Source: Thalassococcus arenae (GTDB lineage: Bacteria; Pseudomonadota; Alphaproteobacteria; Rhodobacterales; Rhodobacteraceae). From it: a DNA stretch of 64,000 bases. The position numbers and the translations under genes are program-made. This document shows, in pieces, positions 38,978 to 49,526 of the stretch. The stretch is taken from assembly GCF_019104745.1 (NCBI RefSeq), contig NZ_JAHRWL010000002.1, forward strand, positions 440,056 through 504,055, given 5' to 3'. Within the stretch, counting starts at the first letter, position 1, and every line of letters begins with the position of its first letter. A model generated the notes under the pieces. That model was not told the DNA's origin. It made no database searches and worked only from the letters and a program-made list of their open reading frames with translations.

Positions 38978-39811
38978 ATGATGTCCCTGATCGCCCCGCG
39001 CCGGCTGGTAATGACCGGTCTTCTCTGGCTTGGCCTGATGATACCCGGCGCATTGCGCGCCGATCCGGTCGACGCGATTCTCGACGCGATGGGCGTTCCC
39101 GAGATCGTCGCCATCATGCGCGAGGAAGGGTTGCTCTATGGCGAGGACATGGCGCGCGACATGCTGCCGGGTGGCGCCAGCGACGGCTGGCGGGCGCTGG
39201 TCTCGGAGATTTATGGCACGGAGCGGATGGAAGACGTGGTGCGTGCGGCGTTCCGAAGGGAATTCGGCAACGCCGACCCGACGCCGGTGCTGGATTTCTT
39301 CACCAGCCAAGCCGGCACCCAGATCGTGGCGCTCGAACTGAGCGCGCGGCGGGCGATGGTGGACGACGATGTCGAGGAAGAGGCCCGCGCAGCCTATCGC
39401 GCGCTGCAGGATGCCGACGATCCGCGTCTTGCGCGCATCCGCGATTTCGTCGCCGCGAATGACTTGATCGACGCCAATGTCGTGGGTGCTATGAACGCGT
39501 CGTACCAGTTCTATCGCGGCCTGGTCGACGGCGGCGCCTTTTCGATGACCGAAGAGGAAATCCTGATCGAGGTCTGGTCACAGGAAGACCAGACCCGGTC
39601 CGATACCGAAGAATGGGTCTACGGCTTTCTCCTGTTGGCCTATGGCCCGCTCGATGAAGAAACGCTCGAGACCTATATCGCGTTGTCCGCAACTCCCGAA
39701 GGCCGCCGCCTGAACGGCGCGTTGTTTGCCGGGTTCAACGCGATGTACGACAATATCTCTTACGCGCTTGGCCTTGCGGCAGCGAGCCAGATGAAGGCGC
39801 TGGACCTGTAG
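38978..39811 (+). CDS. DUF2059 domain-containing exported protein
   Basis: Exported protein of about 277 residues with a DUF2059-type helical body; biochemical role unknown. I start it at ATG 38978 (or the adjacent ATG 38981), just after AAGGAA at 38968-38973; the longer frame from 38846 has no ribosome-binding site and would start inside the tRNA promoter. The N-terminus MMSLIAPRRLVMTGLLWLGLMIPGALRA is cut to its Arg-Arg plus hydrophobic signal peptide with cleavage near LRA. The remainder is acidic and helical, with the DUF2059-like stretch AFRREFG...VLDFFTSQAGTQIV at about residues 90-125. It stands alone between tRNA-Ser and rplU and is probably monocistronic. Confidence 0.75.
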   Translation: MMSLIAPRRLVMTGLLWLGLMIPGALRADPVDAILDAMGVPEIVAIMREEGLLYGEDMARDMLPGGASDGWRALVSEIYGTERMEDVVRAAFRREFGNADPTPVLDFFTSQAGTQIVALELSARRAMVDDDVEEEARAAYRALQDADDPRLARIRDFVAANDLIDANVVGAMNASYQFYRGLVDGGAFSMTEEEILIEVWSQEDQTRSDTEEWVYGFLLLAYGPLDEETLETYIALSATPEGRRLNGALFAGFNAMYDNISYALGLAAASQMKALDL

Positions 39812-39841
39812 CAGGGCACCCGGGCATCCCGCACTCCGGCC

Positions 39842-39870
39842 TTGACAGGCCGAACGCGGGCGGGCATATG
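39842..39870 (+). promoter_or_regulatory. Candidate promoter upstream of rplU
   Basis: A perfect TTGACA (39842-39847) lies 17 bases before CATATG (39865-39870), a 3/6 match to a -10 box. A second perfect TTGACA at 39914-39919 lacks a good -10. Either could drive rplU-rpmA; the first would give a leader of about 140 bases containing the hairpin at 39887-39903. Confidence 0.35.
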
Positions 39871-39886
39871 CGCCGCACGGATTGCG

Positions 39887-39915
39887 CGGGGCCTCGGGCC
39901 CCGGCTTTCGTTTTT
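39887..39915 (+). terminator. Hairpin with T-run between the DUF2059 gene and rplU
   Basis: CGGGGCC (39887-39893) pairs perfectly with GGCCCCG (39897-39903) around a TCG loop. After GCTTTCG comes TTTTT (39911-39915). It could terminate the upstream gene, or act as an attenuator in the rplU leader if transcription starts before it. The gap between stem and T-run weakens the call. Confidence 0.45.
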
Positions 39916-40018
39916 GACAAACGATTGTCCCGAAAGGGGCACGCTGTTCGAGGCGGCGACAGCCGGAACGCCCGGAAGACCGGGGGCCACAGAACGCGGC
40001 AGACAAAGGACGACGCGC

Positions 40019-40696
40019 ATGTTCGCGGTGATGAAAACCGGCGGCAAGCAATACAAGGTCCAGTCGGGCGATACGCTCCGGGTGGAAAAGCTGGCAGCCG
40101 ATGCGGGTGAAACCGTTCAATTCAACGAGATTCTGATGCTGGGTGGCGACAAGGTCGTGGTCGGCGCGCCCTTCGTGGATGGCGCCGCCGTGCAGGCCGA
40201 GGTCGTGGACCAGATCAAGGGCGACAAGCTGATCCACTTCGTCAAGCGTCGCCGCAAGCACGGCTCGCAGCGCACCAAGGGCCACCGCCAGCAGTTGACG
40301 CTGCTGCGGGTGACCGAAATCCTTGCCTCGGGCGGCGACAAGACCGGCGTCAAGGCCGCGATGGGCGCGGGATCGGTTGCAGCCGTCGCCGTGGCCGCGG
40401 CAGACAAGCCGAAGAAGGCCGCGCCGAAAAAGGACGAGGCCAAGAAGGCCGAACCGAAGAAGGCAGCCCCGAAGAAGGCAGCCGCCAAGACCGACGGTGC
40501 GGACGATCTGACTCAGATTTCGGGCGTGGGCCCGGTGATCGTCAAGAAGCTGAACGCGCTTGGCGTGACCACCTTTGCGCAGATCGCGGCATGGACCGCG
40601 GATGACGTGGCTGCTATGGACGAGAAACTCAACTTCAAGGGCCGGATCGAGCGCGACGACTGGATCGCTCAGGCCAAGAAGTTGGCCGAAGGCTAA
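40019..40696 (+). CDS. rplU: 50S ribosomal protein L21 with C-terminal helix-hairpin-helix extension
   Basis: Large-subunit protein binding 23S rRNA near L20. It has 225 residues, about twice the usual 100-105. The first hundred residues are classic L21 ([37 protein letters not shown]). They are followed by an Ala/Lys/Pro-rich linker made of KKAAPKK-like repeats (about 133-162), then a compact C-terminal domain ([21 protein letters not shown]...) with a helix-hairpin-helix GVGP motif. The same type of domain is known at the C-terminus of NuoE and other proteins in Rhodobacterales. The start ATG 40019 follows AAAGGA (40005-40010) by eight bases. It forms an operon with rpmA 11 bases downstream. 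Confidence 0.96.
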   Translation: MFAVMKTGGKQYKVQSGDTLRVEKLAADAGETVQFNEILMLGGDKVVVGAPFVDGAAVQAEVVDQIKGDKLIHFVKRRRKHGSQRTKGHRQQLTLLRVTEILASGGDKTGVKAAMGAGSVAAVAVAAADKPKKAAPKKDEAKKAEPKKAAPKKAAAKTDGADDLTQISGVGPVIVKKLNALGVTTFAQIAAWTADDVAAMDEKLNFKGRIERDDWIAQAKKLAEG

Positions 40697-40707
40697 GGAG
40701 AGACGAG

Positions 40708-40977
40708 ATGGCACACAAGAAAGCAGGCGGTTCCTCCCGCAACGGGCGCGACTCCGCGGGCCGTCGCCTTGGCGTCAAGCTCTATGGCGGCCAGCACGCC
40801 ATCCCGGGCAACATCATCGTGCGCCAGCGCGGCACCAAGTTCTGGCCGGGCGAAGGTGTCGGCATGGGCAAGGATCACACGATCTTTGCGACCGAAGAGG
40901 GCGCCGTGACCTTCCACAAGGGCCTCAAGGGCCGCACCTTCATTTCGGTCCTGCCGATGGCCGAGGCCGCCGAGTAA
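40708..40977 (+). CDS. rpmA: 50S ribosomal protein L27
   Basis: Large-subunit protein whose N-terminus reaches towards the peptidyl-transferase centre. It has 89 residues, the normal length, and begins [16 protein letters not shown] with the conserved lysines and no Firmicutes-type cleaved extension. The conserved core GVKLYGGQ...[11 protein letters not shown] is intact. A GGAGA ribosome-binding site precedes the ATG. It is the last gene of the rplU-rpmA operon and is followed by a clear intrinsic terminator. Confidence 0.98.
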   Translation: MAHKKAGGSSRNGRDSAGRRLGVKLYGGQHAIPGNIIVRQRGTKFWPGEGVGMGKDHTIFATEEGAVTFHKGLKGRTFISVLPMAEAAE

Positions 40978-41009
40978 GCCGACCTTAAGGGTTTTGCAAG
41001 AAACACGGA

Positions 41010-41046
41010 GGGGATCGGCGATACCGCCGGTCCCCTTCGGTTTTTT
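41010..41046 (+). terminator. Rho-independent terminator of rplU-rpmA
   Basis: GGGGATCGGCG (41010-41020) pairs with CGCCGGTCCCC (41025-41035), eleven pairs including one G-T, around the loop ATAC. TTCGG then TTTTTT follow (41041-41046). It lies 33 bases after the rpmA stop. Confidence 0.9.
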
Positions 41047-41143
41047 CCGGTCACGGTTCGGTCACATCCCCGACACCGGGGCGCGCTAGGACACTGGGCC
41101 GGTCCCATATTGAAAGCAGCCATCGCGCATGAGGAGAGTGCAG

Positions 41144-41680
41144 ATGAGCCTTGATGCATTGACCACCCAACCCGTCGTTCAGACGGAACGATTCGACCTG
41201 CGCCCGCTGCGCGCGTCCGATATCGGTCTGCTGGAGCTGTTCGCGGGCGACGAACGCGTGGCGACCATGACGCCGTCGATCCCGCACCCGCTGCCGCCCG
41301 GCGTGATGCAGGCGTTCGTGTCGCGTGTCACTGCCGAGGAACGCAGCGAAGACGCCTGGGCGATGGATGCCAGCAAGTCTGGCGGGGGCGAATTGATGGG
41401 CGTGATCGGCCTGATGCGGATGGACCGCAACCAGTCCGAGATCGGCTATTGGGTGGCGCCGCAATTCTGGAATACCGGCCTCGCCTCCGAAGCCGTTCGC
41501 GCCCTGGTCGAGGCCAACCCGATGCGCAACGCGACGATGTTCGCCAGCGTGTTCCAGGACAACCCGGCCTCGGCGCGGGTGCTGGTGAATTGCGGGTTCG
41601 ACTATATCGGCGACGCCGAAGCGTTCTGTGTCGCGCGCAACGCCAAGGTGCCGACCTGGACCTATCTGCGAAAGCTCTGA
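41144..41680 (+). CDS. GNAT-family N-acetyltransferase (RimJ/RimL-like), first of three
   Basis: Probable acetyl-CoA-dependent N-acetyltransferase; substrate unknown. I start it at ATG 41144, preceded by GAGGAGAG (41131-41138), giving 178 residues; the ATG at 41129 lies before that site. RimJ/RimL-like features are the first strand TERFDLRPLRASD, the core strand IGYWVAPQFWNTGLASEAVRALV (acetyl-CoA loop region, about residues 101-123), and the closing NPASARVLVNCGFDYIG. It starts a tight run of genes: the next begins three bases after its stop, and the run continues through obgE to proB. It starts about 100 bases after the rpmA terminator, so a promoter should lie in between. Confidence 0.85.
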   Translation: MSLDALTTQPVVQTERFDLRPLRASDIGLLELFAGDERVATMTPSIPHPLPPGVMQAFVSRVTAEERSEDAWAMDASKSGGGELMGVIGLMRMDRNQSEIGYWVAPQFWNTGLASEAVRALVEANPMRNATMFASVFQDNPASARVLVNCGFDYIGDAEAFCVARNAKVPTWTYLRKL

Positions 41681-41683
41681 GCC

Positions 41684-42210
41684 ATGATCGCTACACGGCG
41701 GCTGGTTCTGCGGCCACTGGTGGCGGCGGATGCTGGCTGGATCTTTCGGACCATCCGCCATCCGGATGTGCAACGCTGGCTGACCTCGCCGCCGCATCCC
41801 TACCGAATTGAGGATGCACGTGCCTATATCGCGGCCAAGGCGGGGTTGCCCGCTTACCGCGTCATCACGCGCGATGGCGTGGGACTGGGCATGGTAACCC
41901 TGACGCCCGACGACGAAACCGCCGAGTCCGGGTCCGGTACGGTCGATCTGGGTTACTGGTTGCGGGTCGACGCCTGGGGACAGGGCATCATGACCGAAGC
42001 GGCGGGCGCATTGCTGAAAAGCCATGACGCCAACAGCGGGGGCTGCGTGAACAGCGGTTGGATCGAGGGCAACACCGCTTCGGAAAGGGTGCTGGCCAAG
42101 CTGGGCTTTGTCCGCACGGGGGTCGTTGAAACCCGACAGGCGCATTTTCTGGGCCGCGCGGTGCCGGTGATCCGTGCCATGCGGCCCGCCGCCGGAAAAC
42201 CCGGGACCGG

Positions 42211-42214
<4 letters not shown>
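41684..42214 (+). CDS. GNAT-family N-acetyltransferase, second of three
   Basis: Probable N-acetyltransferase of 176 residues; substrate unknown. It begins MIATRRLVLRPLVAADAGWI, and has the GNAT core DLGYWLRVDAWGQGIMTEAAGALL (about residues 86-109) and the terminal NTASERVLAKLGFVRTG. It begins three bases after the first GNAT stop, and its own stop overlaps the next start as ATGA, so translation is probably coupled. It is related to, but clearly diverged from, its two neighbours, more like an old duplication than a recent one. Confidence 0.85.
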
Positions 42215-44869
<2,655 letters not shown>

Positions 44870-44927
44870 CCCGGTCCCTTCTTCTCTTTACTAAATACGC
44901 ACCCCCCCGGTTTCCAAAGGCCCCGCG

Positions 44928-46193
44928 ATGAAGGATCTGACCGACATTCCCGCCCTGATGGCCGAGATCGGCGCGCGCGCTCGCGCCGCCGCCGCCGAGC
45001 TGGCCTTTGCGCCCGCCGACGCCAAGCGCGCCGCGCTCGAAGCGGCGGCCGATGCGGTCTGGTCGGCCCGTGCCGACATCATCGCCGCAAACGCCAAGGA
45101 TCTGGACTACGGCCGCGACAAGGGGTTGTCGGACGCCATGATGGACCGGCTGATGCTGGACGAGGCGCGGATCAAGGGCATCGCCGAGGGGCTGCGCGCG
45201 GTGGCCGCGCAGGACGACCCCGTCGGCGCCGTGATCGCCGAATGGGACCGCCCCAACGGCCTGCACATCCAGCGGGTGCGAACGCCGCTGGGCGTCGTTG
45301 GCGTGATCTATGAAAGCCGGCCGAACGTCACCGCCGACGCGGGTGCGCTGTGCCTCAAGGCCGGCAACGCGGTGATCCTGCGCGGCGGCTCGGAAGGCTT
45401 TCATTCCTCGAACGCCATCCATGCCTGCCTGATCGACGGGCTGCGCAAGGCGGGCCTGCCCGAGGACGCGATCCAGCTGGTGCCGACCCGCGACCGGGCG
45501 GCGGTGTCGGAAATGCTGACCATGACCGCATTCATCGACGTGATCGTGCCGCGCGGCGGCAAGGGGTTGGTGGGGCTGGTGCAGCGCGAGGCGCGCGTGC
45601 CGGTCTTTGCCCATCTCGAAGGCATCGTGCACATCTACATCGACAAGGCGGCCGACCCGGTCAAGGCGCTGAACGTGGTGCTGAACGCCAAGACACGGCG
45701 CACCGGGATCTGCGGTGCGGCGGAGTGCCTGCTGATCCATCGCGACGCGTTGGACACGGTGGGCCAGGGTGTGATCCGGGCACTAATCGACGCCGGTGTC
45801 GAAGTGCGGGCCGATACCGATCTGCAAGCCGTCCCGGGCACCCAAGCGGCGGATGACGCGGATTGGGGGCGCGAGTATCTGGACATGAAGATCGCGGCTA
45901 AAGTCGTTGATTCCATTGATGAAGCCATCGCGCATATCCGTCGCTACGGGTCGAACCATACGGATTGCATCCTGACCGAGGATCCGGAGGCCGCCCGGCA
46001 ATTCTTTACCCGGCTCGACAGCGCGATCCTGATGCACAATGCGTCGACCCAATTCGCCGATGGCGGCGAATTCGGCATGGGCGCCGAGATCGGTATCGCC
46101 ACCGGAAAGATGCATGCCCGCGGTCCGGTCGGTGCGGAACAGCTGACCAGCTTCAAATACCTTGTCACGGCGGATGGCGCGGTGCGCGCCTGA
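44928..46193 (+). CDS. proA: Gamma-glutamyl phosphate reductase
   Basis: Reduces gamma-glutamyl phosphate with NADPH to glutamate semialdehyde, the second step of proline synthesis. It has 421 residues, the usual length. ALDH-like fold motifs seen are [31 protein letters not shown], and the catalytic cysteine region [15 protein letters not shown] (about residues 256-270). The conserved ending is [28 protein letters not shown] lies seven bases before the ATG. The chpT gene ends four bases after the stop on the other strand. Confidence 0.97.
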   Translation: MKDLTDIPALMAEIGARARAAAAELAFAPADAKRAALEAAADAVWSARADIIAANAKDLDYGRDKGLSDAMMDRLMLDEARIKGIAEGLRAVAAQDDPVGAVIAEWDRPNGLHIQRVRTPLGVVGVIYESRPNVTADAGALCLKAGNAVILRGGSEGFHSSNAIHACLIDGLRKAGLPEDAIQLVPTRDRAAVSEMLTMTAFIDVIVPRGGKGLVGLVQREARVPVFAHLEGIVHIYIDKAADPVKALNVVLNAKTRRTGICGAAECLLIHRDALDTVGQGVIRALIDAGVEVRADTDLQAVPGTQAADDADWGREYLDMKIAAKVVDSIDEAIAHIRRYGSNHTDCILTEDPEAARQFFTRLDSAILMHNASTQFADGGEFGMGAEIGIATGKMHARGPVGAEQLTSFKYLVTADGAVRA

Positions 46194-46196
46194 TCG

Positions 46197-46802
46197 TCAA
46201 CCGATCCGGATTTGCAGGGCGCTGTCCGATGTTCGCGTCGTCAGCATCGCGCCGCGGTCCCGCGACAGGGTGGCAAGCAGCGCGAACTGAACCGAAGCAG
46301 GTGCCAGATCGGCGGCTTTGGCCGGGCCGGACAGATGCGACCAGACCGAATGATCGACGTTGACCCGCGGTCCTGTCGCTTCGACATCGATGACGTCGCC
46401 GTCCGTGTCGACGGTGATGCGTCCACCCTGCGGCAGGGCCGCTTCGCAGCACAGGAAAGCCAGGAAGGCCATCTGGACATCGGCCCGCGGCATCGGATCG
46501 CGCGGGCGCCAATCGGCCATCACGCGGCCCCCATCGGTGATCTTGTCCAGCAGCGCCGCCGCTTCGCGCGCGCTGAGGTTCTGGCCGTTGCCAGCCAGGC
46601 CGAAGGCGACCCGAAAGAAACGGATGCGCGCGGTGGCGGCAGCGCAGCTTTCCTCGATCAGGGCGATTTCCGGCCCGGGCCCGGTTTGTCCCGCCAGCGC
46701 CAGCAATTCCAGACCGTTCTGGATCGCGCCCACGGGGCTGATCAGGTCGTGGCACAGCCGTGACCCTACCATCGCCGCAAGTTCCGCCCTATTGTCCTGC
46801 AT
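46197..46802 (-). CDS. chpT: Histidine phosphotransferase ChpT
   Basis: In alphaproteobacteria ChpT passes phosphate from the hybrid kinase CckA to CtrA and CpdR, controlling cell cycle, motility or gene-transfer agents depending on the lineage. It has 201 residues: an N-terminal helical dimerisation and phosphotransfer part with phospho-acceptor His18 in SRLCHDLISPVGAIQNGLEL, then a degenerate HATPase-like part (DWRPRDPMPRADVQMAFLAFL; GGRITVDTDGD) without ATP-binding N/G boxes, as expected for this family. The start is at 46802, with AGGG a few bases upstream. Only 26 bases separate it from the divergent DUF3553 gene. Confidence 0.88.
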   Translation of the reverse strand: MQDNRAELAAMVGSRLCHDLISPVGAIQNGLELLALAGQTGPGPEIALIEESCAAATARIRFFRVAFGLAGNGQNLSAREAAALLDKITDGGRVMADWRPRDPMPRADVQMAFLAFLCCEAALPQGGRITVDTDGDVIDVEATGPRVNVDHSVWSHLSGPAKAADLAPASVQFALLATLSRDRGAMLTTRTSDSALQIRIG

Positions 46803-46828
46803 CTGTAGCCCTGTCCCGAGGATGATTG

Positions 46829-47032
46829 ATGACCGATTTGAACGCGATACTGGAACCCGGCATGCTCGTAACCCATCCCGGCCAGCCGGATTGGGGCATC
46901 GGCCAGGTCCAATCCAATATCGGTGGCCGCATCACCGTGAATTTCCGCGAGGCGGGCAAGGTCGTGCTGGATGGACGGACGATTGCCCTGGAGCCGATCT
47001 TTGAAGATCAACCTTGGGATGACAAGGTTTAA
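46829..47032 (+). CDS. DUF3553 domain-containing small protein
   Basis: Small protein of 67 residues, beginning MTDLNAILEPGMLVTHPGQPDWGIGQVQS with a short beta-rich body (GRITVNFREAGKVVLDGRTIALEPI). The layout, in which a leading region is followed by a small SH3-like or CarD-like beta barrel (VTHPxxxxWGxGxV), matches DUF3553; a nucleic-acid or protein-docking role is guessed only from that fold. The ATG at 46829 follows GAGGA (46818-46822) by six bases. It is divergent from chpT and upstream of olsB on the same strand. Confidence 0.8.
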   Translation: MTDLNAILEPGMLVTHPGQPDWGIGQVQSNIGGRITVNFREAGKVVLDGRTIALEPIFEDQPWDDKV

Positions 47033-47061
47033 AGAACGTTAATCCCCGGGAGGAACAGTCT

Positions 47062-47136
47062 GTGTCCGGACGGTTGTCAATGTCTCGGCCCCTGCCTAGA
47101 AGCGCGCCATGGATCACCTGCGTCCAGATCGCATGA
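47062..47136 (+). other. Possible 24-codon leader ORF overlapping the olsB start
   Basis: GGGAGG (47048-47053) sits eight bases before GTG 47062, which opens 24 codons ending at TGA 47134-47136. That stop overlaps ATG 47133 as ATGA, and ATG 47133 is in frame with olsB (its Met9). This could couple leader and OlsB translation. A chance ORF is equally possible. Confidence 0.25.
47074..47102 (+). promoter_or_regulatory. Candidate sigma-70-type promoter before olsB
   Basis: TTGTCA (47074-47079) and TAGAAG (47097-47102) are 17 bases apart and match the consensus 5/6 and 4/6. The predicted transcript would begin at about 47109, which is the first olsB ATG, implying a leaderless message or use of the internal ATG at 47133. 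Confidence 0.4.
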
Positions 47137-47891
47137 CCGGCGCGGCGCCGGCCTTTGCCGTGCGCCTGGCGCGCGATGATTCCGACATCGCCGCGGCCCA
47201 GCGGCTGCGTTACGACGTTTTCGTCGAGGAACTGGGCGGTTCGGGCCCTCTGGTCGATCACGATGCCCGTCTCGAGCGCGACCGGTTCGATCCGTTTTTC
47301 GATCACTTGCTGGTCGAGGACACGGCGCGCGGCGCGGTGGTCGGCGTCTACCGGCTGTTGCGCGGCGACCAGGCACGTGCCGCCGGGCAGTTCTATTCCG
47401 AAGACGAATACGACCTGACCTGCCTGCGCGACAGCGGTCGCAGATTGCTGGAACTGGGACGGTCGTGCCTGCATCGCGACTATCGCGGCGGACCGGCGAT
47501 GTTCCACCTGTGGCAAGGTCTGGCAGCCTATGTGCAGGAACACCGGATCGAGGTGCTGTTCGGGGTGGCGTCGTTCCATGGCACCGATCCGGCAACGCTG
47601 GCGGAACCCTTGTCGATGCTGCACCACCGTCATCTGGCGCCGCCCGAACTGCGGGTGCGGTCCCGGGCCTTTCAACGCATGGACCTGATGCCGGAAGCGG
47701 ATCTTGACCGGCGCCGGGCGATGCTGGCGATTCCGGCGCTGATCAAGGCCTATCTGCGACTGGGCGGGTTCGTGGGCGAGGGCGCTTTCGTGGATCATGC
47801 CTTCAACACCACCGATATCTGCCTGGTGATGGACACCGCGCGGATGAATGCCGCCCAGACGGCGCTCTATACAAGGGGCACGGGTGCATGA
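47109..47891 (+). CDS. olsB: Ornithine-lipid synthase first step, N-acyltransferase OlsB-like
   Basis: Transfers a 3-hydroxyacyl group from acyl-ACP to the alpha-amino group of ornithine, making lyso-ornithine lipid, a phosphate-free membrane lipid. It has 260 residues from ATG 47109 or 252 from ATG 47133. It has the GNAT-like fold of OlsB proteins: AAQRLRYDVFVEELG (about 28-42), VVGVYRLLR, LELGRSCLHRDYRGG (about 115-129), LFGVASFHGTDP and LPPLIKAYLRLGG-like AIPALIKAYLRLGGFVGEGAFVD (about 195-220). Database entries often call it putative hemolysin. Its stop overlaps olsA as ATGA, and that pairing supports the call. No clear ribosome-binding site precedes ATG 47109. Confidence 0.88.
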   Translation: MDHLRPDRMTGAAPAFAVRLARDDSDIAAAQRLRYDVFVEELGGSGPLVDHDARLERDRFDPFFDHLLVEDTARGAVVGVYRLLRGDQARAAGQFYSEDEYDLTCLRDSGRRLLELGRSCLHRDYRGGPAMFHLWQGLAAYVQEHRIEVLFGVASFHGTDPATLAEPLSMLHHRHLAPPELRVRSRAFQRMDLMPEADLDRRRAMLAIPALIKAYLRLGGFVGEGAFVDHAFNTTDICLVMDTARMNAAQTALYTRGTGA

Positions 47892-48712
47892 GCCGGTCGT
47901 GGGAGGATGATATCCCACCCGATCCAAAGCTCGGCCCCGGCGACTGGCTGCGGGTGCTTTGGCGCGGGTCGGTGCTGGGCACGGTGACGTTCGGCGGGCT
48001 GGGCCTGCTGTTGCTGATGCGCCTCATCGAACGGCCGATCTACGGCACCCGCCGCCCGATCACGCCCTGGATCACCCAGGGCGTCTGTCGCGCGGCCTTT
48101 GTCATCCTGCGGATGCCGATCACCGCGCGCGGTCCGCGGATCAAGGGGCCGGGGGCGGTGGTGGCGAACCATTCCAGCTGGCTTGACATCTTTGCTCTGA
48201 ACAGCCGCAAGAACGTCTATTTCGTGTCCAAGGCCGAGGTGGCGGGCTGGCCCGGGATCGGCTGGCTGGCGCGCGCCACCGGCACGGTGTTCATCCGCCG
48301 CGACCCGCGGGAGGCGGCGGAACAGACGCGGCTGTTCGAGGAACGCTTGCGCCAGGGGCATCGGCTGCTGTTCTTTCCCGAAGGAACCTCAACCGATGCG
48401 ATTCGGGTTTTGCCCTTCAAATCAACGCTTTTTGCCGCTTTCTTCACAGATGGGCTGCGCCATGACCTGCAGATGCAGGCGGTGACGGTGATGTATCACC
48501 CGCCCGAAGGTGAGGACCCGCGCTATTACGGATGGTGGGGCGAGATGGATTTCGCCCCGCACTTGCTGAAAACGCTGGCAACAAGGCGCCAGGGGCGGGT
48601 CGAGTTGATCTATCACGACCCTGTCCGGGTCGACGATTTTCCCAACCGCAAGACGCTGGCCTCGCATCTCGAGGCGCAGGTGCGCGCCGCCCATGCGATG
48701 ACCGAAGGCTGA
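47888..48712 (+). CDS. olsA: Lyso-ornithine lipid / 1-acylglycerol-3-phosphate acyltransferase OlsA-like
   Basis: Adds the second acyl chain to lyso-ornithine lipid, and possibly to lysophosphatidate, at the inner membrane. It has 274 residues. A hydrophobic anchor near residues 25-45 (GTVTFGGLGLLLLMRL) precedes a PlsC domain with the HX4D box NHSSWLD (about 95-101), the substrate motif FPEGTST (about 163-169) and VTVMYHPPEG. The ATGA overlap with olsB indicates coupled translation. It ends three bases from the convergent ThiE-like gene. Confidence 0.9.
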   Translation: MSRSWEDDIPPDPKLGPGDWLRVLWRGSVLGTVTFGGLGLLLLMRLIERPIYGTRRPITPWITQGVCRAAFVILRMPITARGPRIKGPGAVVANHSSWLDIFALNSRKNVYFVSKAEVAGWPGIGWLARATGTVFIRRDPREAAEQTRLFEERLRQGHRLLFFPEGTSTDAIRVLPFKSTLFAAFFTDGLRHDLQMQAVTVMYHPPEGEDPRYYGWWGEMDFAPHLLKTLATRRQGRVELIYHDPVRVDDFPNRKTLASHLEAQVRAAHAMTEG

Positions 48713-48715
48713 GCG

Positions 48716-49333
48716 TCAGCGCAGCGCGGACGTCAATCGCGACAGCGCGGCCAGCGCGTCGTCCTCGCCCCAGATTTCCTCGCCGATCGCGAAGAAATCC
48801 GTGACCGGGGCGAGATCGCGCATCAGGTCCGGGGTCAGGCCGCCTTCGGCCACGACCGGCAGTTCGATCATCTGCGACCACCAGTCGAAAAGATCGCGTT
48901 CCGCCAGGCTGCCATCGCCCAGGATCGCGCCGCCGACCGGTCCGAAGGCGACGTAATCGGCACCGGCTTCGCCCGCGTTCATCCCGTCGTGCCGCGAGGC
49001 GCCGCAAAAGGCGCCGACGATGGCATCCGGTCCAAGCGCCTTGCGTGCCGCGCGCACGCCACGCGCCCCGTGCAGGTGCACACCGTCCAGGCCCAGGCGC
49101 TCGGCCAGCACCACATGGGTGTCGATGACAAGCGCGATGTCGTGCATATGGGCCACCTCGCGCACCGCGTCGGCGGCGCGCATCAACCGGTCCTCGTCAT
49201 GGGTGGCCAAGGCCAGACGGATGCAGGCAAAGGGCGCTGCGTCGAGCACCGAGGCCAGCCGGGCGGGAAAGCTCAGCAGGTCGATCTCGGGCGGGGTGAT
49301 GAGGTAGAGCTGCGGCTGCTCGGGTTCGGCCAT
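48716..49333 (-). CDS. Thiamine-phosphate-synthase-like protein with altered active site
   Basis: TIM-barrel protein of the ThiE/TenI group, 205 residues from the ATG at 49333, preceded by AGGAG seven bases upstream; a longer frame upstream has no such site. Recognisable features are LYLITPP at the N-terminus, LGLDGVHLHGARGVRAARKALG (about 96-117; normally GVHLGQxD), GADYVAFGPV (about 139-148) and the phosphate end PVVAEGGLTPDL. Residues usual in active ThiE are missing: QLREK is replaced by CIRLALA and the NDR box by IDTHV. It may make thiamine phosphate with a different active site, or have another role. No TPP riboswitch motif was seen upstream. Confidence 0.6.
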   Translation of the reverse strand: MAEPEQPQLYLITPPEIDLLSFPARLASVLDAAPFACIRLALATHDEDRLMRAADAVREVAHMHDIALVIDTHVVLAERLGLDGVHLHGARGVRAARKALGPDAIVGAFCGASRHDGMNAGEAGADYVAFGPVGGAILGDGSLAERDLFDWWSQMIELPVVAEGGLTPDLMRDLAPVTDFFAIGEEIWGEDDALAALSRLTSALR

Positions 49334-49526
49334 GGCGGGCTCCTGTCGTGCGGGCCTTTCCTTAGCGCGGGAATTCGCGTTTGGCCATGGGGATTTGCAC
49401 GGCCCGGCATCGGTCTGCGTGACACCTGCGGGAGCCTCCGGCGGGAGTTTATCGGGCAAGATGAAGACGGGGGATTGTCAGCCGTCCCGGCCTTGGCCTA
49501 TGCGGTGAGCGGTTTTGGAGAAGATG

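Noticed and set aside
47029-47042. A second CtrA-like box after the DUF3553 gene
   Set aside because: The two TTAA elements are separated by six bases, not seven, and the first overlaps the stop codon.
49334-49526. TPP riboswitch upstream of the ThiE-like gene
   Set aside because: No CTGAGA or GATAATGCCAGC-like conserved elements are found on the minus strand there.
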